A stretch of DNA of 64,000 nucleotides from Globodera rostochiensis (lineage: Eukaryota; Nematoda; Chromadorea; Rhabditida; Heteroderidae). Position numbers and translations under genes: made by a program. The stretch covers positions 620,001 to 684,000 of the forward strand of contig JAEVLN010000006.1 in the NCBI GenBank assembly GCA_018350325.1, written 5' to 3'. The notes under the pieces were generated by a model. It was not told the origin of the DNA and made no database searches. It saw nothing but the letters and a program-made list of their open reading frames with translations. Of this stretch, positions 23,200-34,843 are shown one piece after another; position 1 is the first letter of the stretch; each line of letters starts with the position of its first letter.

Positions 23200-24161
23200 C
23201 TAGCCAATCATGTCCCTCTTCCGTCCTCTCCGTCGAACTTCTTCCAATTTGTGCAGCACCGCCTTCACGTCCGCGTCCTCATCGTCCAAATAGCAGGTCA
23301 AAATCTCGTCCATCAAACATCCCATGTCAATATGTGCACTAAATGTTTGAATTTGTTCAAATTCCAACCCCCCCCCCCCCCTCCCCCTCCGTTCCCTTAC
23401 CTCCGGATTGCCCTTTCCAGCACGTACAAGTCCACCGCTTTGTCTTCCGCTTTCGAAGTGAACTGGGCCAACCCAAAGTCGATAAGGGCCAATTCGATTG
23501 GCTTTATTTGTTAAAAACATTTTCGTGTAAAATTTTCGAGACTCACAAAAGGGCGCAAGACAAGGACATTGGACGTGGTCAGATCCCCATGGATTAGGTT
23601 GGCTCCGTGCATTGTCCGCAGAACTTTGCCAAATTCACGTCCAAAGTTGGCCATTTGGTTCTTGGAATTCGCCCTTTTTGTGGTATGATTATCGACCTTT
23701 TTTACCCTGAACTGCTCGGTGTTCGTCTCTCCTTGCAATTTGTCCAAAAAATGTTTTGCAGTTGGCGCTCTGTCGCAGCCATCCGCCGAAGAGATTTGCT
23801 CGAAGATTATCCGACTTTTGAGCGGATCCACGAAGAAAACGGAGGGCACGCGAATGCCAATCTGCCAGAAGAAGTCGCTGTTGGAGCATGGCCTTTTCCC
23901 CACAAACCTCCTGACACTTGAGGATGGCCTTCAGCTCGGCCCTCGTCCTCTCCTTGGTCAGCCTTGAGTCCAACTCCGAGTTTCTGTACTTCTTCACGAA
24001 GCGCTCCTTAAGCACGGCCCGACGACGGAGGAAGATGCATGAAAACAGACGGGCTTCAGCTCCTTGGCAAAACGGCGTCGTCTCCAATTCGTACAGATCG
24101 GATTCCCATCCAATTTCGTCTCCCCCCGAGCGATCGGCCTCATCAGAAGACAATTCGATGC
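23200..24161 (-). CDS. tp53rk: TP53RK/Bud32 kinase of the KEOPS complex
   Basis: Small atypical kinase/ATPase of the KEOPS complex, which makes the t6A modification of tRNAs reading ANN codons. Exons 24161-23908, 23861-23547, 23501-23401 and 23338-23200 are in frame and give about 269 residues. Landmarks: FCQGAEARLF, the lysine in RAVLKERF, VPSVFFVD, the catalytic loop IHGDLTTSNVLV, LIDFGLAQF, and the family's C-terminal tail RRRGRKRDMIG. No in-frame ATG exists in the first exon: it opens after a TTTTTTAG acceptor with IELSSDEADRS. The start must come from an upstream exon or from a non-ATG codon. The acceptor lies only 110 bases after the TSR3 stop on the same strand. Confidence 0.9.
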
Positions 24162-24270
24162 CTAAAAAAGAGCACTTCTGAATTTTGATTGACTTAAAAG
24201 GGCCAGAAATGATCCAAAATCAGAACTTCACAAAAACTTTGAAGAATGATTCACGTTACGTTTTCTCTGA

Positions 24271-25359
24271 TTATGATGGGAAATTCGAACTCAACCAAAC
24301 CGGGGAGTACAAATGCATTTTGTGCGCACTTTCTGTGCCCAATTCGTCTTCTTCCGATGAGGAGGGAGGAAATTCGACGGGCATTTGACGTCTCAACTTC
24401 GCCTCCGCGTCTATTTTGTCCATGAATTGCCGCTGACATCGGATTACTTCGTCGCCCGACGTGCACTGAAAATTCATTCGTCAGAATTTTTATTCTTTTT
24501 TTGATTAACGGGCGTAACTTGGAGTAGGCGGCCAGCACTTCCGCGTTCAGCGTCAAAAAGTTTGGGCCCCATTTAAAGGGTGCCAAAATGCGTTTGGCCG
24601 CCTCTTCCAAGCCGATGATGGAAAGAGCGGCGGCGAATGCCTCGGCACAGCTCAATTTGAACGGAATGGCGTAGTTAACGGGGTTAGCTGCCAGCAGAAA
24701 GGGCAGCAAACGATTTTCAGCCCCCTAAATTCTCAAAATTAATTTCAAGCACTTAAGAACACCCTGACTACGCTAAACATCCATAAAGCCAGAAAGGTTC
24801 ATCTACAAGTCATTCATCTCCAAGTCAAAGTGTTAATTGCTTGCCTAAGCCCACTCCCAACTCTAACTCCTGATAATATTTGTGTTAAACGGCGCACTTT
24901 GGCTTGGTGCATTGGCGTCAACTGCAGACGATTCCATGAACAATCGACAACTGCGATGCCCTTTGCCATGACCAGCGTTCTGTCGAGCGGCGAAAGGGTG
25001 GCGGTCGCCGTTGGGCTCAGCAGAAGGCCGGGAAAACGTTGGCCCAGCCTTTGCGTGCTGACAAGGCCCATTCGGCACAACTTCCGACCCGAACATCGCT
25101 TCGGGTCGCACTGACCAAAGTCGAACATGGCCATCCGACGAGGAAAATCGATCGGAGTCTGAAATCCCACAGATTTGGCACGGCTCGCCAACCCTCCCCA
25201 ACCCGAGCGACTCACCTCCCCACACTCTTCCCGAACGTCACTCCCTTCTTCGCCGCTTTGTTCTCCCTGCGGAACGTCCCTTTCATCCTCGACAAAACTG
25301 CAATTCCCCCCATCCGCCTTTAACTTTCGCCCGCGATGCTTATTTGTTTTGCTTTTCAT
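24271..25359 (-). CDS. tsr3: TSR3, 18S rRNA aminocarboxypropyltransferase
   Basis: Transfers the 3-amino-3-carboxypropyl group from SAM to a hypermodified pseudouridine of 18S rRNA late in 40S maturation. Exons 25359-25216, 25158-24898, 24724 to about 24518, and 24465-24271. Landmarks: a lysine-rich N-terminus, MFDFGQCDPKRCSGRKLCRM, VVDCSWNRL, RLLPFLLAANPVNYAIPFKL, SCAEAFAAALSIIG and KWGPNFLTLN. The start is set by an in-frame TAG upstream. The last intron is irregular: keeping the frame needs AAG|TTACG at the donor, so either it is non-canonical or there is a small sequence error. It lies 155 bases downstream of FIP1. Confidence 0.9.
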
Positions 25360-25514
25360 CTTATTCAAGCTAATCTACGCTGATGTCCAATAATTCTCAA
25401 AAATATAAACGGATAAACAATTGTTGGTATATATGCATTTCAACTGACTTTCGGATAAAATAAAAACAAAAAGAAAATAAATAATCGAATAAAAACATTT
25501 GATGTGCTTCCAAA

Positions 25515-27918
25515 TTAATTCTTTTCCGGACTCCTCCGTTCCGTTTTGATCGATCTAAGCATCTCTTTGTCCCGCCGACCCGGCGAGCGTCGACGAGATT
25601 CTTTCTCTGACGAATCCTTAAAATGGAGAGAATATTGTAAAACATAAATAAATCTTTTATTTTCACGAATTTCAACAAAAGTCCCACCCAACCACCACTC
25701 TTGCCTTTTCCCGCTCGCTGCTCCTTCTCTCCGATTTGACTTCCTTTCTGCTTGGAGACCGGTGATGACCGGAGGAGGAAGAGTGCCGTTCCTTTTTGTC
25801 CTTCTTTTTCTTCCCCTCCTTCTCTCTGTGGCCACGCTCCTTTCGCTTCTCATCCTTCTCTTTGTGCCTAAATATTTACCAAAAATTAACGCTTCATAAT
25901 ACTCCCTGCCGTGGTAAACAAAACACCTTCGGGGCGAAGGACTGCGACTTTTGGTCCGAGAACGGCGTTTCTTCCGTCGCGGCGAATCGTTGTCTCTAAA
26001 ATAATTTAAACCTGGAACTCAAATAGTACCGGTCGGTTCCCAACAATCCACTCTAATTCAAACATAAATTAGTATTAAAAAGAATTACGATTCCGGACTG
26101 CGATCTTTGAAAAAGGAACGCCCGCCTCCTCTGAACCGATCGGCATGATGGAAACGACCGACAAAGCCTCCCCCTCCACCGCCAAACGGATTTCGGAAAG
26201 AATGGAAAAGAGGAGCCGGCCGAACGCCCATTTGTTGTTGTGAAGGATGCATTGGAACACCGGGGGGACCAAAGGTTGGGGGCGGCGGACCAGCTGAACC
26301 GATTGAAGACGGTGCGAGAGAAAATTGACTGCAATTAAGCGATAAATATTAAAATTGGAAATTAAAAAAACTTGGTTGGAGGAGGCTGGCCAAAAGACAT
26401 CCGAGACGGCGGAAGCCCGTCGGAAATGCCGGGAGGACCTTCGACACCTGGCGGTCCTTCGGCATCTTCAACACCCGGCGGCAAGTCGACATTAAGCGCT
26501 ATTAATGTTGAAATAATGCAATAAATATTGTCTTCAGTACCGGGTGTCCGTGAAGCCAATTGCGGTGGCATTTGCGCTGCTGCTACCGCTGGTGGCGGTT
26601 GGTTGTTGGGTTGAGGTTGAAGAGATCGTGGAGGTTGGCTTTGCGGGGCGCTGACACTGGGAGGCGGAATCGCGGGGTCGAAATTGGGGGGTGGCTTTGA
26701 GAAATCCATCGGAAGGGATGTAATTGTCTGCGAAGGTGCGGAAGAGCCGATGATTCCTATGGTTTGTACGGGAGGCGGTTGAATAGGTCCAACCGTCCCG
26801 GGTGGCGGAGTTTCCGAAGAAGACGGCAGAGGCTGGCTGATAGGAATTGGCGGTTGATTCACTGCAGAAGAACACAAAGTAAGAATTGGAGCTCTCTCAA
26901 CATCTGCCGGTGGTTGGGTCAATGATGATGACAGCTCAATTCAGAATAAGTAATTGGACTTAAATAATAAATTATTAATGTACTTCGGAAGACGATTCTT
27001 GTCGAGTGATTATGCCCGATCCGCTGATCACTGTCCGACTAATCAACGACACTGATTGAGGTTGATCAGTAATTGGTGGTGGTGGCTTGCTCAAATCCAA
27101 CACAATTTTCTGCACTTTGTTTTGTTTGCTTTCCTGTCCTCCAACCAAATTGACGAGTTGTCGACCCCCCGCAAAGGTTTGAAGTCCAACTTGAACTGGT
27201 CCGGTCAGTTGGATGTTCGACAGAATGGCTTTATTGATCGCCGTTTGGTCACTGCCAAATTCAATACGAAACTTTCGCTGACGTTCGCAATATTGATTCC
27301 AAGACTCTGCAAAAATTGGGGAACCCATCGTTTACCAAGGTTGGATTCGAAAGACCCCACCTTCGTTGAAACCATAATTGAAATAGTCAGTGATATCGGC
27401 TCCGGGCTTCCTCCATGGCTTATCCTCCATTGTTGCCAAATCCAAGTCATAAATTTGAGAACCATCTTTCAAGGTCGGATTAGCGTCCAAATCAATTGCA
27501 GCGCCTCCAACAGTGCCGACTCTTTGCTGCTTTTGGAACACATTCGTTTTGATTTCACCAATTGTCACCACAAAATCATCCTCATCACTTTCATCGTCAT
27601 TCAAAAACGCTGGCCGATCATCTGAAAAAAAAACAAATTGTCTTCGTATTTCAAAAGAAAAAAATTAGTTAATTTGGCATGCATTGGAAGCTAAAAATGG
27701 CCGGTAACGGTGAAACGCTTACCGGGTTTTACCTTCCGATAATTTACTGTATAAAACTTCACAGCTAACGGAAAAGGAAAATTATGCAGTAAACCAGACT
27801 TACCCATCGATTCCTTCTCGGGAATTGCCTCAGCAGCTTCTTTTTGCTGATCGCCTTTGTTGATTTCTAAGGTTGATTGTTCCATGGCCGTGGACAACTC
27901 CTCCTGTTCCTCACTCAT
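25515..27918 (-). CDS. fip1: FIP1, pre-mRNA 3'-end processing (polyadenylation) factor
   Basis: CPSF subunit that recruits poly(A) polymerase. Exons: 27918-27804, 27764-27723, 27621-27361, 27306-26984 and 26935 onward. Later frames lie near 26490-26380, 26300-26090, 25990-25930, 25870-25700 and 25620-25515. Landmarks: an acidic N-terminus (MSEEQEELS), an acidic run NDDESDEDDF, and the FIP1 signature KPWRKPGADITDYFNYGFNE joined across an intron to SWNQYCERQRKFRIEFG. A proline-rich middle follows, then a glycine/arginine stretch (NPFGGGGGGFVGRF) and an RS/KE-rich tail ending TERRSPEKN. Domain order and composition match FIP1L1-type proteins. It looks like the first gene of a three-gene operon. 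Confidence 0.9.
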
Positions 27919-28636
27919 TATATTATTGTAAACTGTATCAGTTGAGAAATTCCGGATTCTTTGAGCTTAAACCACAATCAACAATCGGAATACCGTTGTA
28001 TTAAATACTTATTTCATAGAGCCCGATAAAATAAGGAATTCGAAACTTAGCATATGCACGTTTAAAAAAAATCGCCCACATTCGGTGTGCGGCCAATTTG
28101 ATTTGTTGACTGACAGAACGCCAAAGATTTATTTTTACAAATAATTCATTCAAAAACATTGTCGCTTTTTCGTAAATAATCGGTTAATTACAAAAGCTTC
28201 AATTTATTAACTCGTAGCCCAAATCGGATATGATTACCTGTTGTCAATCTTCAACCAAATAAAAAAGTAATATAAAACTTAATTAAACACGATTTATCTT
28301 TTGCCATAAATAATTTAAAACAAATTAAACTGCCTTAGGCATTTTTAAATTACACAAATGAATAGGATTGATCACAAATGCATTGATTATGTTGCAATGT
28401 AAGAAGAAAGAGGCAGCACTGAAAGGAAACGATAAGCACGCAAGAACCTCTGGCTGTGAGAAATTTCGAATGGTAAGAATTATGGAACGATCACAATTTG
28501 GACAGAAAACTGCTGAGCTTTCTTGAATTGGGCACTTCATAGAAATTTGAAATAAGCATAAAAAGGGCAGGAGAGGGGTCAATTGAACAGTTCCAAATGG
28601 CATCGACCGGGGAAATCCAGCGAATATTGCCCTGCT
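27919..28636. other. spacer between HMG-CoA synthase stop and FIP1 start
   Basis: AT-rich 718-base spacer. Both neighbours are on the minus strand. It should hold the HMG-CoA synthase 3' UTR and the promoter of the FIP1 cluster. No exon, repeat or RNA gene was recognised. Confidence 0.45.
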
Positions 28637-30707
28637 TCACTCGGGGCCGTTCTGGCCATAAAAGCGTCTCAAATTCGAGTCAATCTCCCGTAGATAAAAA
28701 GTTTCAGGAAACATAGGAACCGCCTTAGTTTTGTCATTGGGAAATGCGTAAGTCTCTGCAAAAGAACTTTTACTACAAATTAATTGAACTGCAAAACCCA
28801 CCGCCTTTGCTGACAATTTGCTCCCGTCGGTCCAAAATGGCTGTGAATTGTTCAGGACTGTGTCTAATCCGCTGATCCAACCGAAAGTGTGCCCTTTTTG
28901 CACTCTGTTTGATTTCGCTGTACACAAGGCCTTGTTTTCCCGAGCGAAAATTGAACCGAAGCGTGTACATCGCGGCAATGCATCCGCTCCCATAGGAAAA
29001 CACGAGGACCCGCCGCCCATGCAATTTGTCAGAAAATTCGGTACTTAATGAGACGGCGTAAAACATTTCTTCACAATTTATCGCTCACTTTAGAAAAACG
29101 TTTATGAGCTGGGCGTACACGGACGGCGTGTACATGTTTCCGATGCGGCGACTGAATTCCAGAAAAGGATTCAGCTTGAGATCTGCAACTCGAGAGCTAA
29201 TCCGCAAGCTTCGGTCCGTGAATCGGTCCCCGTCCGAGCGACTCTTAGAGCGCTCCATTGCAAATATTTCGTGAAGGGACATCGGCTTGTAAGAGTTGAG
29301 CTGGTCCCAGTCTGAAGAGTCAGTTTGCATTCCCCGTTTGAAGTCAACGAAAGAAAGCCAAGAAAAGGCTTTCTGAGTGAGACGAGCGTATGGCGAGTGG
29401 AAGATAACGGCGACAAATTCCGACAGAGAGCAAGGAGCTGAAAGAGAAATGGAATTTGTCTGGATGGGGATGTTTTTCAATGATTAAAAGGGTGTTGAGG
29501 AAGGTTATAGCCCCTCCCCCTCTCCCCGAAATAGAATCCAAACACTTGGAACTAATTTTCTATAGAACTGTCCAAGAAACATACGTTCTTCTTTAAGTCT
29601 TTTACTCCATTTCTCGCAAAAACGCGCATAGCACAAGTCCAAAGAGTTCAGATAGATCTCCACACTGTTCTGGCCGTCAACGCGAGGAAATTGTGTGCTG
29701 CTGCCTCCAATTGGTTTGTAAAAATCGTAGACATTTTGCGAATGAAAAGCCCGAAGACCTCGCTCAAAAGCAATTGGCGCGTTTGGACCTACAATTATTG
29801 TAATTGGAAAGTGAAATTTATGTCAAAATGACCGATCAGGAAGGCCACTGCTCCGGCCCCTCCAGTACATCGGGCAGGTCCGGCCGCATAAACAGCAATG
29901 TCAGCGCATACAACAATTGCGAGTCGTCCTAACACGGGAATTGTTTAAGTATTTTTGGAGTTTCCGAATGAAATTTGTGGGTGAGGATTGATGATCACTT
30001 ATGGGTTTCATTTAATTGAGGGACAAAATTACTTTCAAATGCGTAGTTGGCGTACATCCAGTCAACGGCATGGAATAGTGCTTGAGTTCCGCCAAAACAC
30101 GCATTCTTTTCATCAATGCCTTCCAAGTCCGTGTTTCCGGAGTCGGCAAACAGATCCATCAGCACAGACTTCACACTTTTGCTTTTATCCACCAAAGTTT
30201 CAGTGCCAACTGCGAGGAAGCCAATTTCCTTCGGATTCACCTCAAATTATTAGCAAATTTAGCCTTGCTTTTAAGCAGGTTAAACTTGTGCTAAAGCAAA
30301 TCATCATTCTTGTGCTTCTCAATGCGTTTTTGTGGGATTATTCAGAAAATGCACAAACATGCCTTATAATTGTCCATTAGTGCAGCCGTAACACTCAACG
30401 AAAGTGAACAAACGTCTTCATTTTCATGGCAAAAGCACATTTCGTTCTGACCAAGTCCTATCACGTATTTGTTTGACGAAACATTATCAAACTGAAAATT
30501 AAAGTTGAGAATAAAAATTAAATTCTTTAACTTACTTTTTCGAGATCCTCCTGATTCACATAGGATTTCGGAAAGTAGAGTTCAATGCCAATGATGCCAA
30601 CATCCTCAACAGGCGCGGAAAAGTCTAAAATTATTTGAAAAGTCATCAAATTGACGAACTTACTAATATCTGGGCCATTGGAGAAGCCATTTTCAATGTG
30701 ATTCATT
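28637..30707 (-). CDS. hmgcs1: hydroxymethylglutaryl-CoA synthase
   Basis: Condenses acetyl-CoA with acetoacetyl-CoA to HMG-CoA in the cytosolic mevalonate pathway. Nine exons (30707-30665, 30624-30536, 30491-30363, 30240-30033, 29928-29833, 29788-29585, 29437-29089, 29043-28805, 28755-28637) join in frame to 491 residues. Landmarks: [42 protein letters not shown], the catalytic cysteine in [51 protein letters not shown] and [12 protein letters not shown], ending [14 protein letters not shown]. Length and order are typical. Two introns appear to begin with GC (30362, 28804). Nematodes do not make sterols from mevalonate but need it for dolichol, ubiquinone and prenylation. Confidence 0.95.
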
Positions 30708-31944
30708 CCAATCGTAAATAAATTCACCTGAAAAATAAATGTTAATAAAAAAAATGGGAAGTGTGAAAGTGTGACAATGAACGTTTATTTATAAATAAAA
30801 ATAATGTGCAAAGTCAATCTCAGGCAATTCGGACACCTATGTAGCTGGGAAAAAAAATGTAACGGAAGGGAAGGGAAACAACGAAAAAAGAACAAACTAA
30901 AGGCAATATGTGTGGGAGGGGGGGGGGAGGATGGGATGTAATGTAATGCGGCCAAAGTGTTTTTTCTCAATAGCCAACCCTTTCCCAGCGCATTTGCCGT
31001 CATTTCTCGTTTCGTTCCACAGCCCCGGCCAATCATCGCGACATAAAAAAACAAAAGAATGCAGAAAATGTAATTAAAATGTGGGAAGAACACTAAAATT
31101 TGACCGCTACGTGGACGGCAAAAAGGGGAAAAAAAAGCGAATTAATGTTTGAACGAATTGTTTGTAATAATAAATCTTTGGCGTTCTGTTATCTGGAAAA
31201 AGAAGTTAGACTGAAAATCGAGTTGCACTTCGTATGTGGGGAATTTTTTTTTAAATGTGCAGATTTTCCTGATTTTTTGCACAGAGCTTGCCAACTAAAC
31301 TGTTTACCCAAAAGCAAACGTTTTAGGCTTCAACTTTTGGTTAGAGTAAGCTGGGGATGCTAAAAGCATGTCTTCAAAAGTTCGTCGTAGAGAAATACAA
31401 CCGTTACACTGAGCTACATGGCTTCAAAAATTTTGCAAAACAGCACTGTGTTTGCCGCGTCGTTAGAGTTTGCCTGTTAATTTGTTTAAATATTTAAATG
31501 AATTAATTCGCTTTTTCCCATTTTTGCCGTCCATGAATTTTGGCTTTTTATACGAATCTGAACCACTCCCACAAAAGGTAGGAATACCGGCATTTTCCCC
31601 CAAAAAACCGTCCCGTGCATTACCCATTTCTTTTAATTAGAATAAACCGCATATTTTGGTTTCGTATTTCATGTTTTTTCGATTTCGTATTATAAATATG
31701 TAGGATACCCTTTTATTGGCTTTTAACCCGATATATCGAACATTTGGCGAATTAAATTATAAAAGAGCAGAGAAATAAAATTGATCAATTTGGAAATACT
31801 AATATGAGAAAGGAGAGGCTTAAATACAACAACAAAAAGTACCAATAAAATGCGGTGATAAAATGCAAACAACAAAAATATTTCATTCCTTCGAAGTGCT
31901 GTTGAACGTTGCACTGGAGCAGCTCTTCTCGGTGATCAAACCGA
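30708..31944. other. intergenic, AT-rich, between PiT and HMG-CoA synthase
   Basis: 1.2 kb with T-runs, a G-run near 30918 and no supported exon. One minus-strand frame (31093-30785) is hydrophobic but has no ATG at its start and no family match that I recognise. Confidence 0.4.
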
Positions 31945-34843
31945 TCATAAAAGGAACATCTTCAGCAGAAGCATCACCACGGCACTCATAACACCAGCAA
32001 TCGGCAGTGTAACCTTTGAAAAGCTCGCTTATTAACAAAAACTATACAATAAATTTGAAGTTCACCAGCCAAGAGAGAGAGATATTCCTGAATACAGTCC
32101 AGTGGACCACTGGGTGTGCCTGAACCAGCCCGACAGCCACCACACTCCCGACCTTAACGAAATCCATAAAAATCCAAATTCGTGGTAAGCGTGCCACCTT
32201 GCACTGGGTTGAGCTTATTGGAAGGCCAAATTTGCTGGCAAAAAGAACAGTGAGTGCGGTGCCGAATTCAATAGAGAAGCCGCTGGGTGGAGTTATCCTG
32301 GTCAGATTCTCGCCAACGGTGTAGATCACTCGGTGGCCGAGCAGCCACAGCCCCACACACATCCCAGCAGCACCGTATAGCAGCAAATACACGGATGTGT
32401 CGCCCTTCTGAAGCACACTGCCCTCATCGTAAATGGTGTAAAGGGACACCAATGGAGCGATGGCATTGCTAAAAAGTTGCGTTGCGGCTAATTTTTCCAA
32501 GTCAAATGAATGTGTACAATAAGCAAGCAGGCTTTTCACCCTTAAAGCTTTTCGACTCATGGATTTTTAAAATTTGGTCAATTTTGCCCTATAAACGAAT
32601 ACCCTTTTACCTGACGTCGTTTCCTCCGTGCGCAAATCCCGAAAAGCAGGCTGTGAGCACTTGAAGAAAGATGAACAGTTTCGAGGCGTAAGGATCTTCC
32701 GGTTTTGAAGAACGGAAGAAACTGAGCACGGAGGAGGCCGGGCGGATGGAGGCGCTGCCTAAACTAGTTAATATTCATTCTTAAAAACATGTAGTGTAAT
32801 GTTTTCTAAAATCATTTTATTTGTAGTGTAATGTTTTCTAAAATCATTTTATTTGTAGTGTAATGTTTTTTAAAATTATTTTATTTTATGCTTGTTTTTT
32901 TTGCTGAATAATTATTTTTGAGGGTGGGGGGCAATCCGGTGTTTAGACAGGTGCCCCGGGATTTGCCAAAATTGAACTATTTTGTTAAACGCAATGAATT
33001 TTGTATAAATGTTATGATCGCGACAGTATGATGCACGCGGATGCCCTAACTCTTTGCCAGTCCACAGACCAAATGCGCTCTGTGCCATCTCGCCATTGGG
33101 CGTCTTCCCTTTGACCGATGGTTCGTTTCCGTTCCCTTCCGCCTTTCCTTTCCCCAGCAGTGCCGTTTTACCCTCTGACAGATTCTTCGGGGGTTGGGCG
33201 GTCATAACTCCATCCAGATTTTTGTCCAGCCCAATGTGCTGCTCCGCAGACAACTCCGAACCAATTGTGTGCTCTTAATTAAAATTGTCCATCGACCGTT
33301 GTCACCAGAGTACCGTACCCAAGATGTATCGCTTCAGTCGACTGACTACAAAAAGCCGCGTCACAAGCATTACAACCAAACCGGACCCAACGCTGAGTGT
33401 GACCACTGACCACAACGGCCATTTGTCAAAACCGAGATCTAAAACACTCAGAACACACAGGAAATCGTGCGCCGATTACAGTGAGATCCTTCGTAAGTGA
33501 TGGCGAACACGTTGACAGACACACAGACGAAATAAAGGAAGGGAAGCAAAAGAAGCCCGCAGTGAAGAGGCCGACTCTGAAACGAATTGGAATCGATAAA
33601 AGAGGGATTTGGATGGCAAGAAAGTATAATTTAGAGACAAACCCTTCGAAGAACGGCATGGTCCAGGAAGAGGAAGATGAGGATGGACACACAGCCGGAG
33701 AGGATGGGCGAAACAAACCAGGAGGCAACTAAAAATGAAACAGTGAAATGGAAAAAGTGTCTGGAACGAATCGGAGTAAGGGGTAAAGTGTGAGGCGGGC
33801 GGATGATGGCTAGGATCAGGGACGTAACCAGAAAATATCAAATCTTTTGGTTGCAAAATCTCGATAAATTCGGGGGAGGAGGGAATTCCCCCCCCCTCCT
33901 AGTGTTACAACCCTGGCTAGAATTATTCTCACATATTTTGGTCACTTTGGCCCATCGGATGCCATCTGTCCCATGTAGAAGCATCGAATACCTTAAAATA
34001 AAGCTTGTTGATGAGCCTATTAAGTCACCAAGAACAACAACAACAAACCCAATGGTGGCCCCAACAATGGAGTCTGATAATTATTCGTCATATCACACGG
34101 ATTCTGTCATTATATTCACTTACGAGTGGTGGAGACGGGCATTTTAAAGAACGTGGCAATGAGCAACCAAGCTCCGCAACCGGTCTAAATGAATTTGTTT
34201 ACTTGGCATCTTTAATTGATTTGTTCGAAGCTCACCAAAACGGCGATCTGACCCAGCATTAGCTCTTTTTCGCGTCCCTCATAAATGGACAGATCCATCA
34301 CACCTTTGCGCATTGTGTCCGTCACCTGATATCCTGAAACGGATATTTTGATCACAATCGACCCGATATTATCCTAACAAATTGTGCTTTATTTATTTCA
34401 GTAGTTGAAACCGCTAAAATTTTATTGATTCCCCTCCAAAACACAATTTTCGGCAACGCCGCTACATAACGCAAACTATGGACCAACAACTCACCCAAAA
34501 GAGCCGCGCCCAATGTCTCAAAAATGGAGGCGAGCAAATACGCCTGCTGGAGGGTGAGCACGCGAGACCCGACACTGGTTCCGAAAGAGTTGGCCGTATC
34601 ATTTGCTGAAAGAATGCATTTTTATTATTTTCTTTCCGCCCACCCACCTCCGATGGCAAAAGCCAATACAAAGGCTATGAGAAAGCCAACGATCTGTGGG
34701 ATAATGGGGAATATTAATGGCAAAAATCAGAGAAATTCAGGATGTAACATGACATATAAGACTATGCAATGCCTTATAGTTAGGAAACGTACAATTGCCC
34801 AGAATATGTCCAATTGGAAGACAGCCAAGTCAGCAACGACCAT
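31945..34843 (-). CDS. PiT-type sodium/phosphate symporter (SLC20)
   Basis: Multi-pass plasma membrane sodium-phosphate cotransporter. Exons: 34843-34793, 34693-34648, 34605-34495, 34333-34236, 34184-34124, 34073-33933, 33728-33643, 33576-33480, 33438-33319, 33273 to about 33040, 32758-32611, 32468-32198, 32152-32066 and 32013-31945. Both halves carry the PiT repeat: [19 protein letters not shown] and [20 protein letters not shown] with [16 protein letters not shown] in the first, and [11 protein letters not shown] with [15 protein letters not shown] in the second. Also [11 protein letters not shown] and [11 protein letters not shown] hydrophilic loop (33273-33040) separates the halves. Exon 34073-33933 carries an in-frame insert ([14 protein letters not shown]). 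A hAT-like MITE sits in an intron. Confidence 0.93.
32785..32885. repeat. three direct repeats of about 35 bp in a PiT intron
   Basis: The unit TGTAGTGTAATGTTTT(C/T)TAAAAT plus CATTTTATT is repeated three times in tandem with few changes. It lies between coding exons of the phosphate transporter. Confidence 0.8.
33817..33915. mobile_element. 99-bp hAT-like MITE in a PiT intron
   Basis: Inverted ends CAGGGACGTAACC and GTTACAACCCTG. Flanks GCTAGGAT (33809-33816) and GCTAGAAT (33916-33923) form an 8-bp duplication with one mismatch. There is a G-run then a C-run inside, as in the element at 452-545, so both probably belong to one family. Confidence 0.8.

Noticed and set aside
30785..31093. Hydrophobic minus-strand frame of about 100 codons
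   Set aside because: It begins with GTG, has no ATG near its start and has low-complexity Pro/Phe stretches. It is probably the AT-rich flank of the HMG-CoA synthase gene.
33817..33915. Stem-loop RNA gene in the PiT intron
   Set aside because: The inverted ends with 8-bp flanking duplications fit a MITE better than an RNA gene.
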